From the NCBI GenBank assembly GCA_028023455.1, contig JAQFVV010006255.1, forward strand, positions 4,698,501-4,762,500: a stretch of DNA of 64,000 nt. Reading direction: 5' to 3'. This DNA is from Epiperipatus broadwayi. Its lineage: Eukaryota; Onychophora; Udeonychophora; Euonychophora; Peripatidae. The position numbers and the translations under genes were made by a program. Of the stretch, positions 46,103 to 58,055 are shown piece after piece; the stretch's first letter is position 1; every line of letters begins with the position of its first letter. Below the pieces are notes generated by a model. That model was not told the DNA's origin, made no database searches, and was given only the letters and a program-made list of their open reading frames with translations.

Positions 46103-47505
46103 TGTCAACAGATGGCGTTCTACCAAAAACACCGTCAAGCATATGTTTACATAAATGTCAGAGCATGCATTCACTATCTCTAACTTTAATTCCACTTTCA
46201 GATCATGATTTCAAGCTATTTTCTATCATCAGTGAAAGACAGGAATTTTAGAAACTAGATCTAAACACAAACTCTGAGCGTTTATGAAACAGTTTCTATT
46301 CAGCTTGCAAGCGTGAATCTTTTAGACACGTAATGTCCTCAAACTCAGCATAGCAAGCCAGATAGCTCATGGGTCTGATCTCAGTTCAGCATCACCACAT
46401 AGTAGAAGCCTCTGCAATATATATCATTGCTAGAAAGACCTCAAACGTACATTTATGAAAAACAAAAAACAAGTTAAAAACTTGCTAACGCTTGTATTTA
46501 TGTCAACAGATGGCGTTCTACCAAAAACACCATCAAGTGTATGTTTACATAAACGTCAGAGCATGCATTCACTATCTCTAACTTTAATTCCACTTTCAGA
46601 TCATGATTTCAAGCTATTTGCTATCATCAGTGAAAGACAGGAATTTTAGAAACTAGATCTAAACACAAACTCTGAGCATTTATGAAACAGTTTCTATTCA
46701 GCTTGCAAGCGTGAATCTTTTAGACACGTAATGTCTTCAAACTCAGTATAGCAAGCCAGATAGCTACATGGGTATGATCTCAGTTCAGCATCACCACATA
46801 GTAGAAGCCTCTGCAATGTAGCTATCTGGCTTGCTATGCTGAGTTTGAAGACATTACATGTCTAAAAGATTCACACTTGCAAGCTGAATAGAAACTGTTT
46901 CATAAACGCTCAGAGTTTGTGTTTAGATTTAGTTTCTAAAATTCCTGTCTTTCACTGATGATAGCAAATAGCTTGAAATCATGATCTGAAAGTGGAATTA
47001 AAGTTAGAGATAGTGAATGCATGCTCTGATGTTGACGGTGTTTTTGGTAGAACGCCATCTGTTGACATAAATACAAGCATTAGCAAGTTTTTAACTTGTT
47101 TTTTATTTTTCATAAATGTACCTTTGAGGTCTTTCTAGCAATAATATATATTGCAGAGGCTTCTACTATGTGGTGATGCTGAACTGAGATCAGACCCATG
47201 TAGCTATCTGGCTTGCTATGCTGAGTTTGAAGACATTACGTGTCTAAAAGATTCATGCTTGCAAGCTGAATAGACACTGTTTCATAAACGCTCAGAGTTT
47301 GTGTTTAGATCTAGTTTCTAAAATTCCTGTCTTTCACTGATGATAGCAAATAGCTTAAAATCATGATCTGAAAGTGGAATTAAAGTTAGAGATAGTGAAT
47401 GCATGCTCTGACGTTTATGTAAACATACGCTTGACGGTGTTTTTGGTAGAACGCCATCTGTTGACATAAATACAAGCGTTAGCAAGTTTTTGTTTTTTGT
47501 TTTTC
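46103..47505. repeat. 1.4 kb palindrome of four about 350-400 bp units (two direct, two inverted)
   Basis: Units 1 and 2 start with TGTCAACAGATGGCGTTCTA at 46103 and 46501 (period 398 bp) and read rightward. Units 3 and 4 end with the complement of that string at 47067 and about 47465 and read leftward. The symmetry axis is near 46817, where unit 2 turns into unit 3 with no spacer beyond a shared TGTAGCTATCTGG. Unit 3 lacks about 15 bp (ATGTAAACATAC region). Arms are about 700 bp and highly similar, with local differences that show independent drift or gene conversion. The outer borders are (TA)n runs. No frame is conserved in all units, and the composition is less AT-rich than the flanks. 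Confidence 0.9.
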
Positions 47506-47650
47506 ATATATATATATATATTCGATTAGATAAATAGGTGGGCAGGTAGGTAGATAGATAGCAAATTATCACAATTTGATCAATGTGTCAAATATGCCAT
47601 CCTTACAACTTTGACACAAATCGCTTAAATAAAGCATATTAATAAATTTC

Positions 47651-48058
47651 TATTAGTTATTCATAAGACTAAAGATTATCCAATAATTAATAATATTTCT
47701 TAATGCAATTTTCACTATACCAACCTCAAGCAAGGTAGGGACTTGTTTATTATTCACTTTTAACATCTTATGGAATGATACAATCATAAAAATATGACCA
47801 AAGACTGAACAATGATAAAGATATGTGTAAAATAATGTAATCTGGGCCAATTGGTGAGTGTTGGTTCAGCACAAAATGTCCATTTTGGAGATCATAGATC
47901 TTTTCATGTCTTTGGTCATTTTTGATTACGTTTCTCTACAAGATATTAAAAGCAGATAAAAACCAGTCCCTACCTTGCATGAGAGTGATTTAGTGAAAAT
48001 TACACTACAGAAATATTCTTCATTATTGGATAATCTCTAATCTTATGGATGACTAACA
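47651..48058. mobile_element. Complete foldback element, family FB2
   Basis: Inverted arms (47651-47805 and 47908-48058) enclose an unpaired stretch of about 100 bp. The ends TTAGTTATTCATAAGA and TCTTATGGATGACTAACA are imperfect inverse complements. The arm interior has AAGATTATCCAATAAT, CAAGGTAGGGACT and TATGACCAAAGAC. The loop contains AATCTGGGCCAATTGG followed by TGAGTGTTGGTTCAGCACA, also present in the solo copy at 45880-46097 and, in part, in FB1 (a GCTRAACCAGCA block). No coding capacity; no clear target-site duplication was found. Confidence 0.8.
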
Positions 48059-51000
48059 AAAATTATTAATAGTTGGTATATACTTTAGTTTTTATCTAAT
48101 TATAGATACAGTAGTTATCTGAGTTTGCTATGAAATGACTACCTGAATCCTGAGCTTAATTAAGAATTTTTAGTTAGTTTAAAAATTTCTGGCCTTATTG
48201 AAGACTTTAATTCAAAATTATGAATTTAGAAAGACAATGCAGCAATCACTACAATATAAACATATGTTTTCACTTTTAAAAGATCATTTACATTGTCAAA
48301 TTTCAATTAAAAGCATTACCATTAAAATTAATTACCATATATATTAATTTGATAATTAATAACGTATATCAGAGTAGGTGAACAAAAGTGATATTTTACA
48401 GACAAATAAAAATTAATTAATCACTACCATTTAAATTCACCAACAATATATATATATATATTGTGCCATTACAATTTAGTCACTAGCTAAATTTATAGTA
48501 ATGTGCATGTAAGAAAGTGTAAAACAAAAATCATCATCACAATTTTATATAACCATAAAAGAAGCTGTAGGGCATCCAAGTTCAAACCCTACCAGATTAA
48601 AATCTTAAACACTTTAGACAGAGAGTGGGACAACAATTATATGCTTTATTTGTTTGTGTGTTGATAGAAAGGTAATACACACATTTAAACTATTTAATAT
48701 TTAAATTTTCTGTTAAAAAGCAAAGTTATAATGCATACATATAGGCAATGTATGTGTAAATTATTTAATTGTTTTATATTTCAAATATTAAACATTTTAA
48801 CTTTCTTTAAAACTAACCTATGCTTGATCAATTCTAATATTTTATTCTATACTTTTATTTTTGCTTTTCTTTAATTATAATTGGGATTTAAAAGTTACAG
48901 ACTTAATTAAATAATTGGGTTATAATTACTAAGCTAGCAATCATATTATTTAAGGTTAGTTTATGAATGATTTGAAAGCATGAAGGATGTGTGTACATTA
49001 CATACAAAAATTTACATTTCCTAAATATTGAAAGAAAAGGAAGTATTAAATCTGTCAAATTATTTTTTTTTGTACAATTTTTTTTTTGTTAAAAGAGGAA
49101 ATCTGTTTAATCAGATATCGATCTTTGTAGCAATTTTTTTTGTAAATGATTGTTTCACTTTGGAAGCTTATAATGAGTCAGAGCTCTAAATTTTGAAATT
49201 GTCTTATCTCAAGATCTATAGAAAGGAAGCTCAAAGATTTGAAGTGTTACCTGGATGTTAAAAAGAAAGAAAAAAAAGAAAAGAAAGGAAATAAGGATTG
49301 AGTCTATTTTTTTTTTAAACAAAAGTGTCTGGAAAAAGGATTAAACTTTTCAGTTGAAAAATAATATAGTTGAAAATAAATTAGAGATCTAATTAAAACA
49401 AATTTGTCCAAAAATAGCAAGTGATGCTATCTCTGATTGGTTAAGTTAGCTAAAAATTGGATATAAAAAGCTGTCTTGAATTATTATTAAGATTATTGTG
49501 ATTGATTCAGATTGTTAAACTATCAAATTGAATGCTGAAAATATAAAAAAATGTCTTGCTAGAAAAATTATATGTATGTCCCATCGGTTCCAGACCATCT
49601 GGGGAAGCTGCACATCACATAGGAAAGAAAAGATGTGTCTAAAATAATATTCTACACCTTTCAACTGACCAGATAAATAAGATGTTTTTAATAGAAGGAA
49701 GAAAGCATTCACCTGCATTCAAAGAAGATGAATTAATCTACTGATAAATATTAATCATCAAGTCCAATTAATTGTTCCAACAACTGATTTTAAACTCAAG
49801 AAAATTTACAAATGGGAAAACAACTGCTGTATTTCATCCACATGCTTGACAGGAAGAGAAGAAAAATTAATATAATGATTTCCAAATGGTCCACTAAAGC
49901 AAATAACCTCAATAGAGTCATCATCATCAAGTAGTTATACACCTCAAGAAAGAGATTGTTCCCACATAAAACGGAAATGGTAGCTGCAGAAATATAAACC
50001 GTATACAAGACAAGTTTGAACCCTTGGAAATTCGCCACAAACAAAAGATCGGTAATATGACTTTTTATATCTATTTTCTTTATGATATCAGTCTTAAGAA
50101 ACATTTTAGCAATAAAGTGGTATATTTTATTTAAAAGAACTTTTAAGAGACTATTCAGATCGATTAAAAACAAGAATGTCTTACTAATAATAACTTTGAG
50201 CTTCATAAATGATCTTGAATGTATGAAAATTATTTGTTTATTAATGTTACAGTTATAAGAAAATATTAATATGTAAAACAATTTTTTTTTATGGTATTAT
50301 GATTTTAGTTTTAACTAATATATTATTATTTTGGTTTTGAATAATATTTTGTTATCATGGGATAAAACACGCACATACATAATGACATTTTATATGTGTA
50401 TAATTGGGAGTGAATGTGAAATAATGAGTAGTATTAGAATATTAGATTATTTTGTTTCAAGTTCAGTATAGATTTCAGCGCTTGGAAGGGAGGGGGAGAA
50501 AATAATTTAAAACTCTTTTCTAAAACTTGCTCTTTCAATTTTACTAACATTTTTTTTTTACATTCTATTTACATGTTGGATTTTTAAAGTATGTGTGTTA
50601 ATGAGCAGATAATATTTTTTTTTAAATACTTTTCTCATGGAGTGAAAATCATGGTCAATGTGACGTCCAACTTAATACAAAATACATTTGAAGGGAAAGG
50701 GGGAAGAACTTAAAATTAATCTGAGGATTGTTATATAATCAATTATTATTATTATTATTCATGTCAATTTTCATATTTATCTAGAAAATTTTATGTATAT
50801 GTTAGAAATGTAGTAATAAATATTAGTTTGTTTTATTAAACAAGGCGTATATATTTCATTAAGTGTAGTCTTGGTTAAGTGTGATTATTCATCATCATCA
50901 ATGGTTGAATATTAGTTATTTAAGATATAAGTAAATATGCTAAAATTAAGCAATAATTATGAATTTCTTTATAAAATTTAGTTTTATGTTTAGGCTTAGT

Positions 51001-51397
51001 CCTAGAGCTGTAGTTGAAACCCTTGTCATTATCATTATTATTATCATCATCATCATCATCGTCATCAACGTTTTAATTAATGAGCTGTTTAACTGTTTAA
51101 AGGCCATAAATAAATATTGATTTTATAATATTTAGTGATTTCTTAGTATTATTATAACCACATCCCATCATCTATTTCATGCAAGGATGAATGAATTGCC
51201 ATCCTAAATTATTTATATATAATCTGAGCTAGTAAACTTACAAAACTATTGAAACACATTTGTTATGCTAAGATCTGAGAAATGATTTATGTCTAATATA
51301 CTCCACTTTGGTTTAAAGATGTTTTACTTTTACCTAAATATTAGTGCTTAAAGTGATATGGCTCAAAAAGCAAAATCTTCCATTTTATTATAAATAA
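48059..51397. other. AT-rich region, no gene recognised
   Basis: The longest frame (49796-50281, minus, 161 codons) translates to a Leu/Ile/Phe/Asn-rich sequence typical of random AT-rich DNA, so I do not call it a gene. A B-box-like AAGTTCAAACCCTACC within a hairpin (GTAGGG..CCCTAC) at 48567-48592 may be a SINE remnant. Microsatellites: (ATT)n at 50738-50759, and (ATT)n/(ATC)n at 51028-51066. Confidence 0.4.
49430..49470 (+). promoter_or_regulatory. CCAAT plus TATA-like pair, possible core promoter
   Basis: CTGATTGGTTA at 49433-49443 is the reverse complement of a strong NF-Y CCAAT site. TATAAAAAG at 49461-49469 is a good TATA box in the plus direction, about 20 bp downstream. In a genome this AT-rich, TATA strings are common, and no recognisable coding exon follows. 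It is kept only as a weak candidate. Confidence 0.2.
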
Positions 51398-51500
51398 AGT
51401 ACCAAGAAGGGATTCAAACCCGGTACATGTGAAAGGTTATCAGATATAACCGTGTCTAGATTCAGATAATCTAGTGGCGCCCTGCTAGACCATATTCACT
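51398..51500 (-). mobile_element. tRNA-like SINE head (minus strand)
   Basis: On the minus strand, TGGTCTAGCAGG (A-box-like) is followed by two perfect hairpins, CTAGATT-ATCTG-AATCTAG and GGTTAT-ATCTG-ATAACC. Then comes GTACC, the B box GGGTTTGAATCCC (51409-51421) and GGTAC, which closes a T-arm-like stem. The order mimics a tRNA with a long variable arm, but the anticodon stem is 7 bp with a 5-base loop and there is no acceptor stem, so it is not a tRNA gene. A tRNA-derived SINE or tRNA relic is the best reading. Confidence 0.5.
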
Positions 51501-52554
51501 TAGTATTTGTTTAAACATGCACTTAACATCAAACCAAGAAAGGAAAGTGGATAAAGATTACTGTATGTATACCTGAGCTATATTTTATTCAATTACTAGT
51601 GTACTCACTTCACGTGATTCCATATACCTGAGTTATAATAATTTGCTTATAATATAATTCTTGATAGTGTTATATTTTGAACCTTTACTTAGTTATCTTT
51701 TTTTTGATTCTTTTATTATGTTACAATATACACACACATATATAATTAATATGAGATCACTTCATCAAATAGACAAATCCAAAGATTATATATTTTATGG
51801 AGACAAATTTATTTTTAGTAGATCTAGCATTATTTAAATGATTAGTATTATATTCATAGATAGATTCAAATAGCTCAATTTTATAATCTAAATCAAACTA
51901 TGTGCATCATATTGAACACACAATGCATATTGGGCTGCTACAAATAAAATAAATGTATATAAATAATATATTAAAACTATTATATTAATGTGAATAAAAA
52001 TTTAAGAATATAAATTTAATAATGGACTTATGGCAAAATAATTTAACATATCTGCCTGACATCATTATGGCATGAGGTTTAAATCTAGTAAAAAAATGTC
52101 TGGTAGTTGAGGATTTCCATGTAAACACAATATTATTTTTCAGGTAGCCAGATAATTATTGAAAGGTAAGTGGATATCTATTATTAATTATTTGATAAAA
52201 ATTATCATTAATTAACTATTATTAAATCTAATTATTATTTTTCTCAATATTCCTTTGTGAATGGATCTAGTTCCCCAAACTGTGTTCCAAAAAAACACTA
52301 GGGTTCTGTGGAAATCCAATAAGTATTTTGTAAAATTAATATAAGCCTCATATAATTTTAAATGCTGCACCAAGATGAAACATGTTTGAACACACTGAAA
52401 CATACAGGTAGGATGATCTATGCAAGCCAAACACTAACCTGTTGATAGTAATCTATCAAAACAAATAAATTTTGGCTATGCCAAATAAAGAGATATTATT
52501 CATGACAATTAAACACATCATTGTATTATTTTGTTTAAATATGTATGTAAGCTG

Positions 52555-52559
<5 letters not shown>
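51501..52559. other. AT-rich region, possible tRNA-like remnant
   Basis: No gene recognised. Around 52030-52100 an A-box-like TATGGCAAAATAAT is followed about 50 bp later by GAGGTTTAAATCTAG at the B-box position, a weak tRNA/SINE remnant. An ACACACACATATATAA stretch lies at 51731-51746. Confidence 0.35.
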
Positions 52560-52771
<212 letters not shown>

Positions 52772-53252
52772 AAAGGAAAAACTTTATTAGCATTCAAAGA
52801 GGTTACATAAGTTTCATTTGTCAATATAGTTCTTACATATAAATTGGTTCATGAAACTACATATGTAAAATGATTTCATCAATACATTGTATATACTGTA
52901 TTGACAAACAAGAAATATTTAAGAAATAAGATAAGTAAGTAAAATTATATATGAAAAAAAGAAAAAAAATACAAATGCAAATCAACAAGGGGAAGGGCAA
53001 TTACTCAATAATAAGACTGTATACAATTAGATATACTCCAACCAAACCAAATCAAGAATGTGTCCAGTTTGTGTCTGTTGACTTCAATACTGGCATAAGG
53101 ATGCTTGTCAGGTATGATTTTTTTTGTCAGTACTTTTATATAAGTTGTAGAATCTTCCAAGAGTCAATGTACCCAGTGTGATCTGTGATCCTCATGTCTC
53201 TTTCACATATGGTTTGCAGTTTATTTTTGAATGTGTTGGGTGCCTTCTGGAG

Positions 53253-53788
53253 TTAGTTATATATGAAATTACACCCTGTACACCACACGGCATAAAGTAT
53301 AAATGTGCTGATTGTTATTTCTGCAAAGATACCTCTTTTAAATGAGTCAAAAAAGTTTTTCATATTGATCCTTTTATCCTTAAATGAGGTGCTAATTATT
53401 TCCAGTATGTTTTCTAGACTTGAGCATGAAAAAAAAGGGTGATTTTGTGTCTCTGAGTCCCTATGGCAAAGATTACACACATCATCTATATCTTTGTAGT
53501 TTGTTATTTCAAAAAATGTTGCTTGGGTAGTGAGTCAGGATTTATCTTTATGAGAAAAACAAAGTATTTTGATTCAAGTGACCACTGTTTCAATTTGCAA
53601 TACAATTGTTTATTATTGATATACAATGGAGTTGGTGCATCATTTTGACTTAGATGTAGAAGTTGATGAACTTGCCAATATTTATATTTTGCTTGTGGTG
53701 ATTCAAAGTTGAAATTGTGTGGAAAGTTTAACCCTTTAACATTAAAATCTTCTATTTTAATATCCATTATTTGTATGTGTGGGCACAT
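53253..53788 (-). pseudogene. LINE ORF2 C-terminal region with zinc finger
   Basis: Two adjoining frames. The first (53788-53504) reads PQAKYKYWQVHQLLHLSQ and YCKLKQWSLESKYFVFLIKIN. The second (53480-53253) opens MCNLCHRDSETQNHPFFSCSSLEN, a CX2CX8-9HX4C finger equivalent to the zf-RVT finger at the end of LINE ORF2 proteins, and continues to a conserved hydrophobic AEITISTFILYAVWCTGCN. It lacks everything upstream (endonuclease and RT). It is needed only in the context of the full ORF2, so this piece is non-functional. Confidence 0.7.
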
Positions 53789-54189
53789 ATATATATCAAG
53801 ATCAAAGTCTAAAAAAATTTTTTTTTAATTTAAGATAAATGTAAATATTGTAACAAAAGTAGCTGTAAAATATTTTCAAGGGATCACTAGATGTGCAGTG
53901 TTTAATTATTGCATGTAGATTTGAGAGAAATGTCTCTGGATCTTGTTTTTCTATCTGTGAAGGAATTTTCAAGCGAAACATTATTTATTTTTGTAATATT
54001 ATTTCTTACTTCTTCTATCGGGCTATCTTCCGATGAGTATACAGCTATATCACAGGCTTTGTGACTTTGTGTGATGTAATCTTTTTTTCTAAAGATTGGA
54101 GATGGGGAATCACTGTTACTATTTTCATATTCTAGAATTTTTAGTTTCTTTAGATTGTTATTGCTTTTTTTAAAAAGGTTAACCTGGTT

Positions 54190-55221
54190 TTATAGTAGTT
54201 TGTAAAGTTTCCAAAACTGTCTGAGATAAAAAACCGCAAGCGATTCCATTATTTCAAGGGATGTTTTATTAAGAGGGAGTGAGTTTGCCAAATTAATAGG
54301 GAAGGAAATTTCAATACTATTGAGACTTGTAGTCTGCAGAAACACCTTTTCACTGTTGTTGGAGTCAATATTTTTTTTCTCAATTTTATGCTCTGTCAAA
54401 GGTACATCTTCATCTGCAATCATGACCTGATTACAATGGTTATCTTCTTTTGGACATTAATGCAAGGGGGGTACTCTCATATTACAATTATTGCAATATA
54501 AAACCGGACAGTTGCTAATTAGGTGACCATGTTCTTTGCAATAGAAGCATTGCAGTTTGAGACCATTTATAACAAGAAATAATGTCGCTTCTTGATCTGT
54601 AATTTGTGTAGTAATATTTTCAGGATTTATGTTTTTCAGGATTTATGTTTTCTCTCAATTTTACTTTGAATCTACAACTGTTAGTATCGAAATGGGTGTA
54701 TTTTTCATATACGTAGGCTGAAAATATATCACCTCCCCGAATGGTTTCATTAGTTTAATGAAATCTGTGTCAGAGTAATCTAGATATGTGTTTTTAATTT
54801 GGCCAGTAATAAAGTTTTCTCTATTGTGGTTGACTATAATTAATGCATATTGTCCAAGGGATTTAACTTCTTGTCAAAACGAATGGTCTCCTACACGAAC
54901 TATCAAATTCCATAAGTTTTTCTTATTAATTTCTTTGAATAGTAGTTCCTTAGGGAATCTGTAGAGTGAACAGTTCCTATCCATAATTGCTATAATAATG
55001 GAGTGATCTATGAAAAAACGTTTAAATGAATTGAAAAGATCCCTAGGTATGGTTTGATTACAGACTTCAGAGATTTTTTTGAAGCTATCACAAGTCCAGG
55101 GCTCTTTTGTTATGTTAACGTTAGTTTCCATAGTTTTTGGGGTGAGATCTAGTTGCATCAGATCTCCTACTGTAGAACAATGAAATCTGGGCATTTGCTG
55201 TGTTTTTATTGGGGAACCCAA
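54190..55221 (-). pseudogene. LINE ORF1 (RNA-binding, CCHC zinc knuckle)
   Basis: The frame starts MGSPIKTQQMPRFHC and runs 115 residues to a TGA, then continues in the same frame: YALIIVNHNRENFITGQIKN, DTDFIKLMKPFGEVIYFQ (an RRM-like fold in ORF1 proteins of this kind), a short disrupted stretch near 54650, then LVINGLKLQCFYCKEHGHLISNCPVLYC. The CX2CX4HX4C knuckle is complete (54505-54550) and a second CNNC pair follows. A Ser/Asn-rich tail with SLNSIEISFP completes it. The knuckle binds single-stranded RNA. At least four nonsense changes disable the gene, but the core motifs persist, so decay is moderate. Confidence 0.75.
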
Positions 55222-55225
55222 TCAT

Positions 55226-56028
55226 GGATCATTTTCACTTTTTTTTTAAATATTTATCGATGATTGTGACTTTGCAACCTGTGCATAGGAACTTTTAAGC
55301 TTGTCTATGCTGGACATCATGGCTGGATGCTAGACACCAATTACATAATCGAACTGAATTGCCTTTTTGTATTTCTCTTCTCTTTTTTAGATTCAGCTGT
55401 TAGTTTTCTATCTTATAGTTATTAGTGGATCAAAACTCTTACTTGTTATTGGAATATTTTTGTGAAATTCTAGTAAATTGATGAGCACGATCTGAATGAA
55501 TAAGCTAGAGGCGACCTCTGGTAACTATTATTATTATTATTATTGTTATTATTATTTATTAGCACTTTTGACTGTGTTATTATAATAGATTTGAATTAAC
55601 TCATATAAATTTTGTGAATAAACATTTTTTATTATTATATTTTTTTTATAATATAAACTATTTCTTATTATAATTACATTATGTACTTATTTCAGCATTA
55701 CAGTTTTCAATTATTTTATATATTAAATTTTATTTATTTCACAATATTTACTTTTGGTTACTAAACATTTTATCAAATTTTTATTACAATTGCTTTTACA
55801 TTATTGACACTTTTTAGCACTTTTCTTTAATATTCTTCTGTGTTGGAGTCTTTTTATAATCCTTTTTAATATTTCTATTATAGTTCTGACTAATATTAGA
55901 ATTTACATATGTTGAAAAATTATTGATGGATTCTTGGTTAAAGAGAGGAAACATGGAGGGACTAATACTTTTCTGACACATATATGATTGGAAAAGAAAT
56001 TGTTGTTTCTTCAAATTTTAATATTAAA
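55226..56028. other. Spacer with (ATT)n microsatellite
   Basis: The region upstream of LINE ORF1 may include its 5' UTR (to about 55500). A short (ATT)n array with one GTT lies at 55525-55556. No gene recognised in the rest. Confidence 0.45.
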
Positions 56029-57742
56029 ATGCAGGCGTCATCTAAGAGCATACCAAAAAAGAAGTGCAATGAAAATTATTTGTTGGGATTTATATATATT
56101 GGCAATACAGATGCTTCTGATGCATTGTGTGTTTTGATAATAAAATACTAGCAAACAGTTCACTGGCTCCAGATAAACTTTGTAAGCACTTATAAATGAA
56201 GCACACTGATAATGAAGAAAAAGATAAAGTTTTTAAGAGATAATGTGATTTGCTAAAAAAATCTAAACTTCAAATAATTACAATTTCTAAAATTGAAAAT
56301 GAAAATGCAATAGAGACAGCTTTTCATATGAATTAGTGCATTGGCACTTAGTGATTATCATATAATTGGCAAGAAGCCCATTAAACTTTGTCTGATATGG
56401 TATTATGCATGTTAAATAAAGAGTCTGCTTAAAAATAAATACATTATAATTATCAAATAATATTGTTTCATGCCACAAGAAATATATTTCTGCCGATATA
56501 GAAAAAGTGCTAATTTATTCACTTACAATTTGCAATGATTATGTATTGCAAATGGATGTTTGTAGACATTGCAGGGCTTGATGAATTACTGAGGTTTGTT
56601 CATTATGTATTTGGTAATAATATCGAACATTTATTCATGTGTGAATATCTATAAGAAAGAACTACTGGAAAATATATACTCAATTATATTAAAAGTCTGA
56701 TTTCAAAATAAAAACTTGGCTGTGGGAAGGGTTACATTTGTACAGATAATGCAAAGCAATAATAAGAAAGATGAAGAAATTACAACACATTCTTCAAGTA
56801 ATTTACAAAAGTTACAAAAAGTTATTTATGTTTTGCATAGGCAAGGACTAGTAACAAAAACATGTTGTCATATTTAAAAACTATTTTGGAAGAATACATA
56901 AAAATTATCAACTATCTAAAATTTCAATCCTTCATTCTAGATTACTTAAAATTTTGTATGATGAAATGGGTCATGAAAATATTGCACTCTTATTGCATAC
57001 TAAAGATTGATCATCATTAGAGCAAAACACTAATGATACTTTTTGAACTTCATAGTGAGTTATCATTTTCTTTTATATCAAATAATTTAACATCAAACTT
57101 CATTATGACAAATAAATATTACAACTTTTAATGCAAAAAATAATACTGCATCTTTTGGTAGGAAATTACCATTCTGGATTTCTACAGTTGAACATAATAA
57201 TTTAGATTGTTTTCTCACCTGGAATGAATTTTTAACTGAAATAAATTCTACAATAGACAATGAAGTTTCCAAAAAAAATTTTTAGAACAATAACATGATT
57301 TACAATCAAGCCTTTTGCAATATTTTCCAAAATCCAGTGAAGAGAATTTCTGGGTTCAGAATCCATTTATAGTGACAGCTAAACCATTAGGTTTCAACAC
57401 AAGTAATTATGAAAATCCAATGTATCCAATTAGTGATTCTGGTTTAAACAAAAATGCAATGCATTGCCATTAAATGATTTCTGGACAAATTTAACAAAAA
57501 GGTACTCCAATGTGTCAAAACTAGTTATTCATGTTTTGCTTCCTTTTACAATGACATATTTATGTAAGGCAGGATTTTCATATTGCTGCAATCAAATCTC
57601 AAAGTACAGAAACAGACTTAATGCTATACTAAATATGAGAATTCGGCTTTCTAATATTGTGCCTGATGTCAAAAGAATTTCAATTCAAAGACGTAAAATC
57701 ATCAAAATCATTAAAAATGTAACCCTATTACATATGCGCTAG
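56029..57742 (+). pseudogene. hAT-superfamily transposase relic (ZBED5/SCAND3-like type)
   Basis: A transposase that would cut and paste hAT DNA transposons. The ATG at 56029 opens MQASSKSIPKKKCNENY, then YIGNTDASDALCVL, LAPDKLCKHL and MKHTDNEEKDKVF, which is the BED zinc finger region; its second cysteine is missing (CVLII where CVxC is expected). Catalytic-core pieces follow in shifting frames, for example FILDYLKFCMMKWVMKIL (exon for IxLYDEMG) and a degenerate hydrophobic core near 57170. The last 92 codons (57464-57742) are open and give LNDFWTNLTKRYSNVSK, VIHVLLPFTMTYLCKAGFSY, KYRNRLNA and PDVKRI: the hAT C-terminal dimerisation domain. Total span about 570 codons, near family size (about 600). 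Terminal inverted repeats were not found. Dead copy. Confidence 0.8.
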
Positions 57743-57944
57743 TTTATTTTACTATTGCCATGTGTTCTGTTTTACAAAAATTGAATTTAAGAATAAATAT
57801 TTATTTTACTTTCTTAACTTATTTCTTAGATTTAGAGAATATTTTGCTTTTCAGTGAATTACTTAATATTGTTTTAATTATATAAAAATAATAGCATCTA
57901 TTACATAATCTCAATTAATTTATTGTCTTATGTGATTTGATATA

Positions 57945-58055
57945 ATGGTAGAAAGGCAGATTCTGGAGCTTAAGATTTGTGGATTGTGCCCCAATATTGA
58001 CATTTCCAGTGCTTAAACTTTTATGAATTCCTGAGAAATAGACATTTTGCAATCA
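57945..58055 (+). mobile_element. tRNA-derived SINE, copy c
   Basis: Same family as 11148 and 11385: ATGGTAGAAAGGCAGATTCT at the A-box position, TGGAGCTTAAGATTTGTGG, a B-box position with GTGCCCCAATATTGAC, then CATTTCCAGTGCTTAAACTT and AATTCCTGAGAAATAGAC. Copy c and copy a together define the family consensus over about 105 bp. Confidence 0.55.

Larger units (their letters stand above)
52772..55225 (-). mobile_element. LINE (family C) with CCHC ORF1, internally deleted
   Basis: Minus-strand order: ORF1 with a zinc knuckle (55221-54190), a short connecting stretch, then the C-terminal end of ORF2 with its zinc finger (53788-53253), a 3' region of about 450 bp and the triplet tail at 52771. 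The endonuclease and the whole RT palm are missing between ORF1 and the ORF2 end, so an internal deletion of perhaps 2-3 kb has occurred. ORF1 binds the element RNA; ORF2 would have supplied nicking and reverse transcription. I cannot fix the clade from what remains; a CR1/Jockey-like type with a simple-repeat tail fits. Confidence 0.75.

Noticed and set aside
46103-46649. Frames of about 64 codons conserved between the first two palindrome units
   Set aside because: The frames are shifted relative to each other in the two units and closed in the inverted ones, so conservation is at DNA level only.
46103-47505. CRISPR-like array or satellite
   Set aside because: Repeat units are 320-400 bp, only four, and in inverted pairs; there are no short regular repeats and the context is eukaryotic.
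49796-50281. 161-codon minus-strand frame, the longest single open frame in the window apart from transposon pieces
   Set aside because: Residues are almost all L/I/F/N/K/Y/S as expected from random AT-rich DNA, there is no domain, and no splice or promoter context supports it.
51398-51500. Functional tRNA gene
   Set aside because: A and B boxes and T-arm-like stem are present, but there is no acceptor stem and the anticodon-like hairpin has the wrong loop size.
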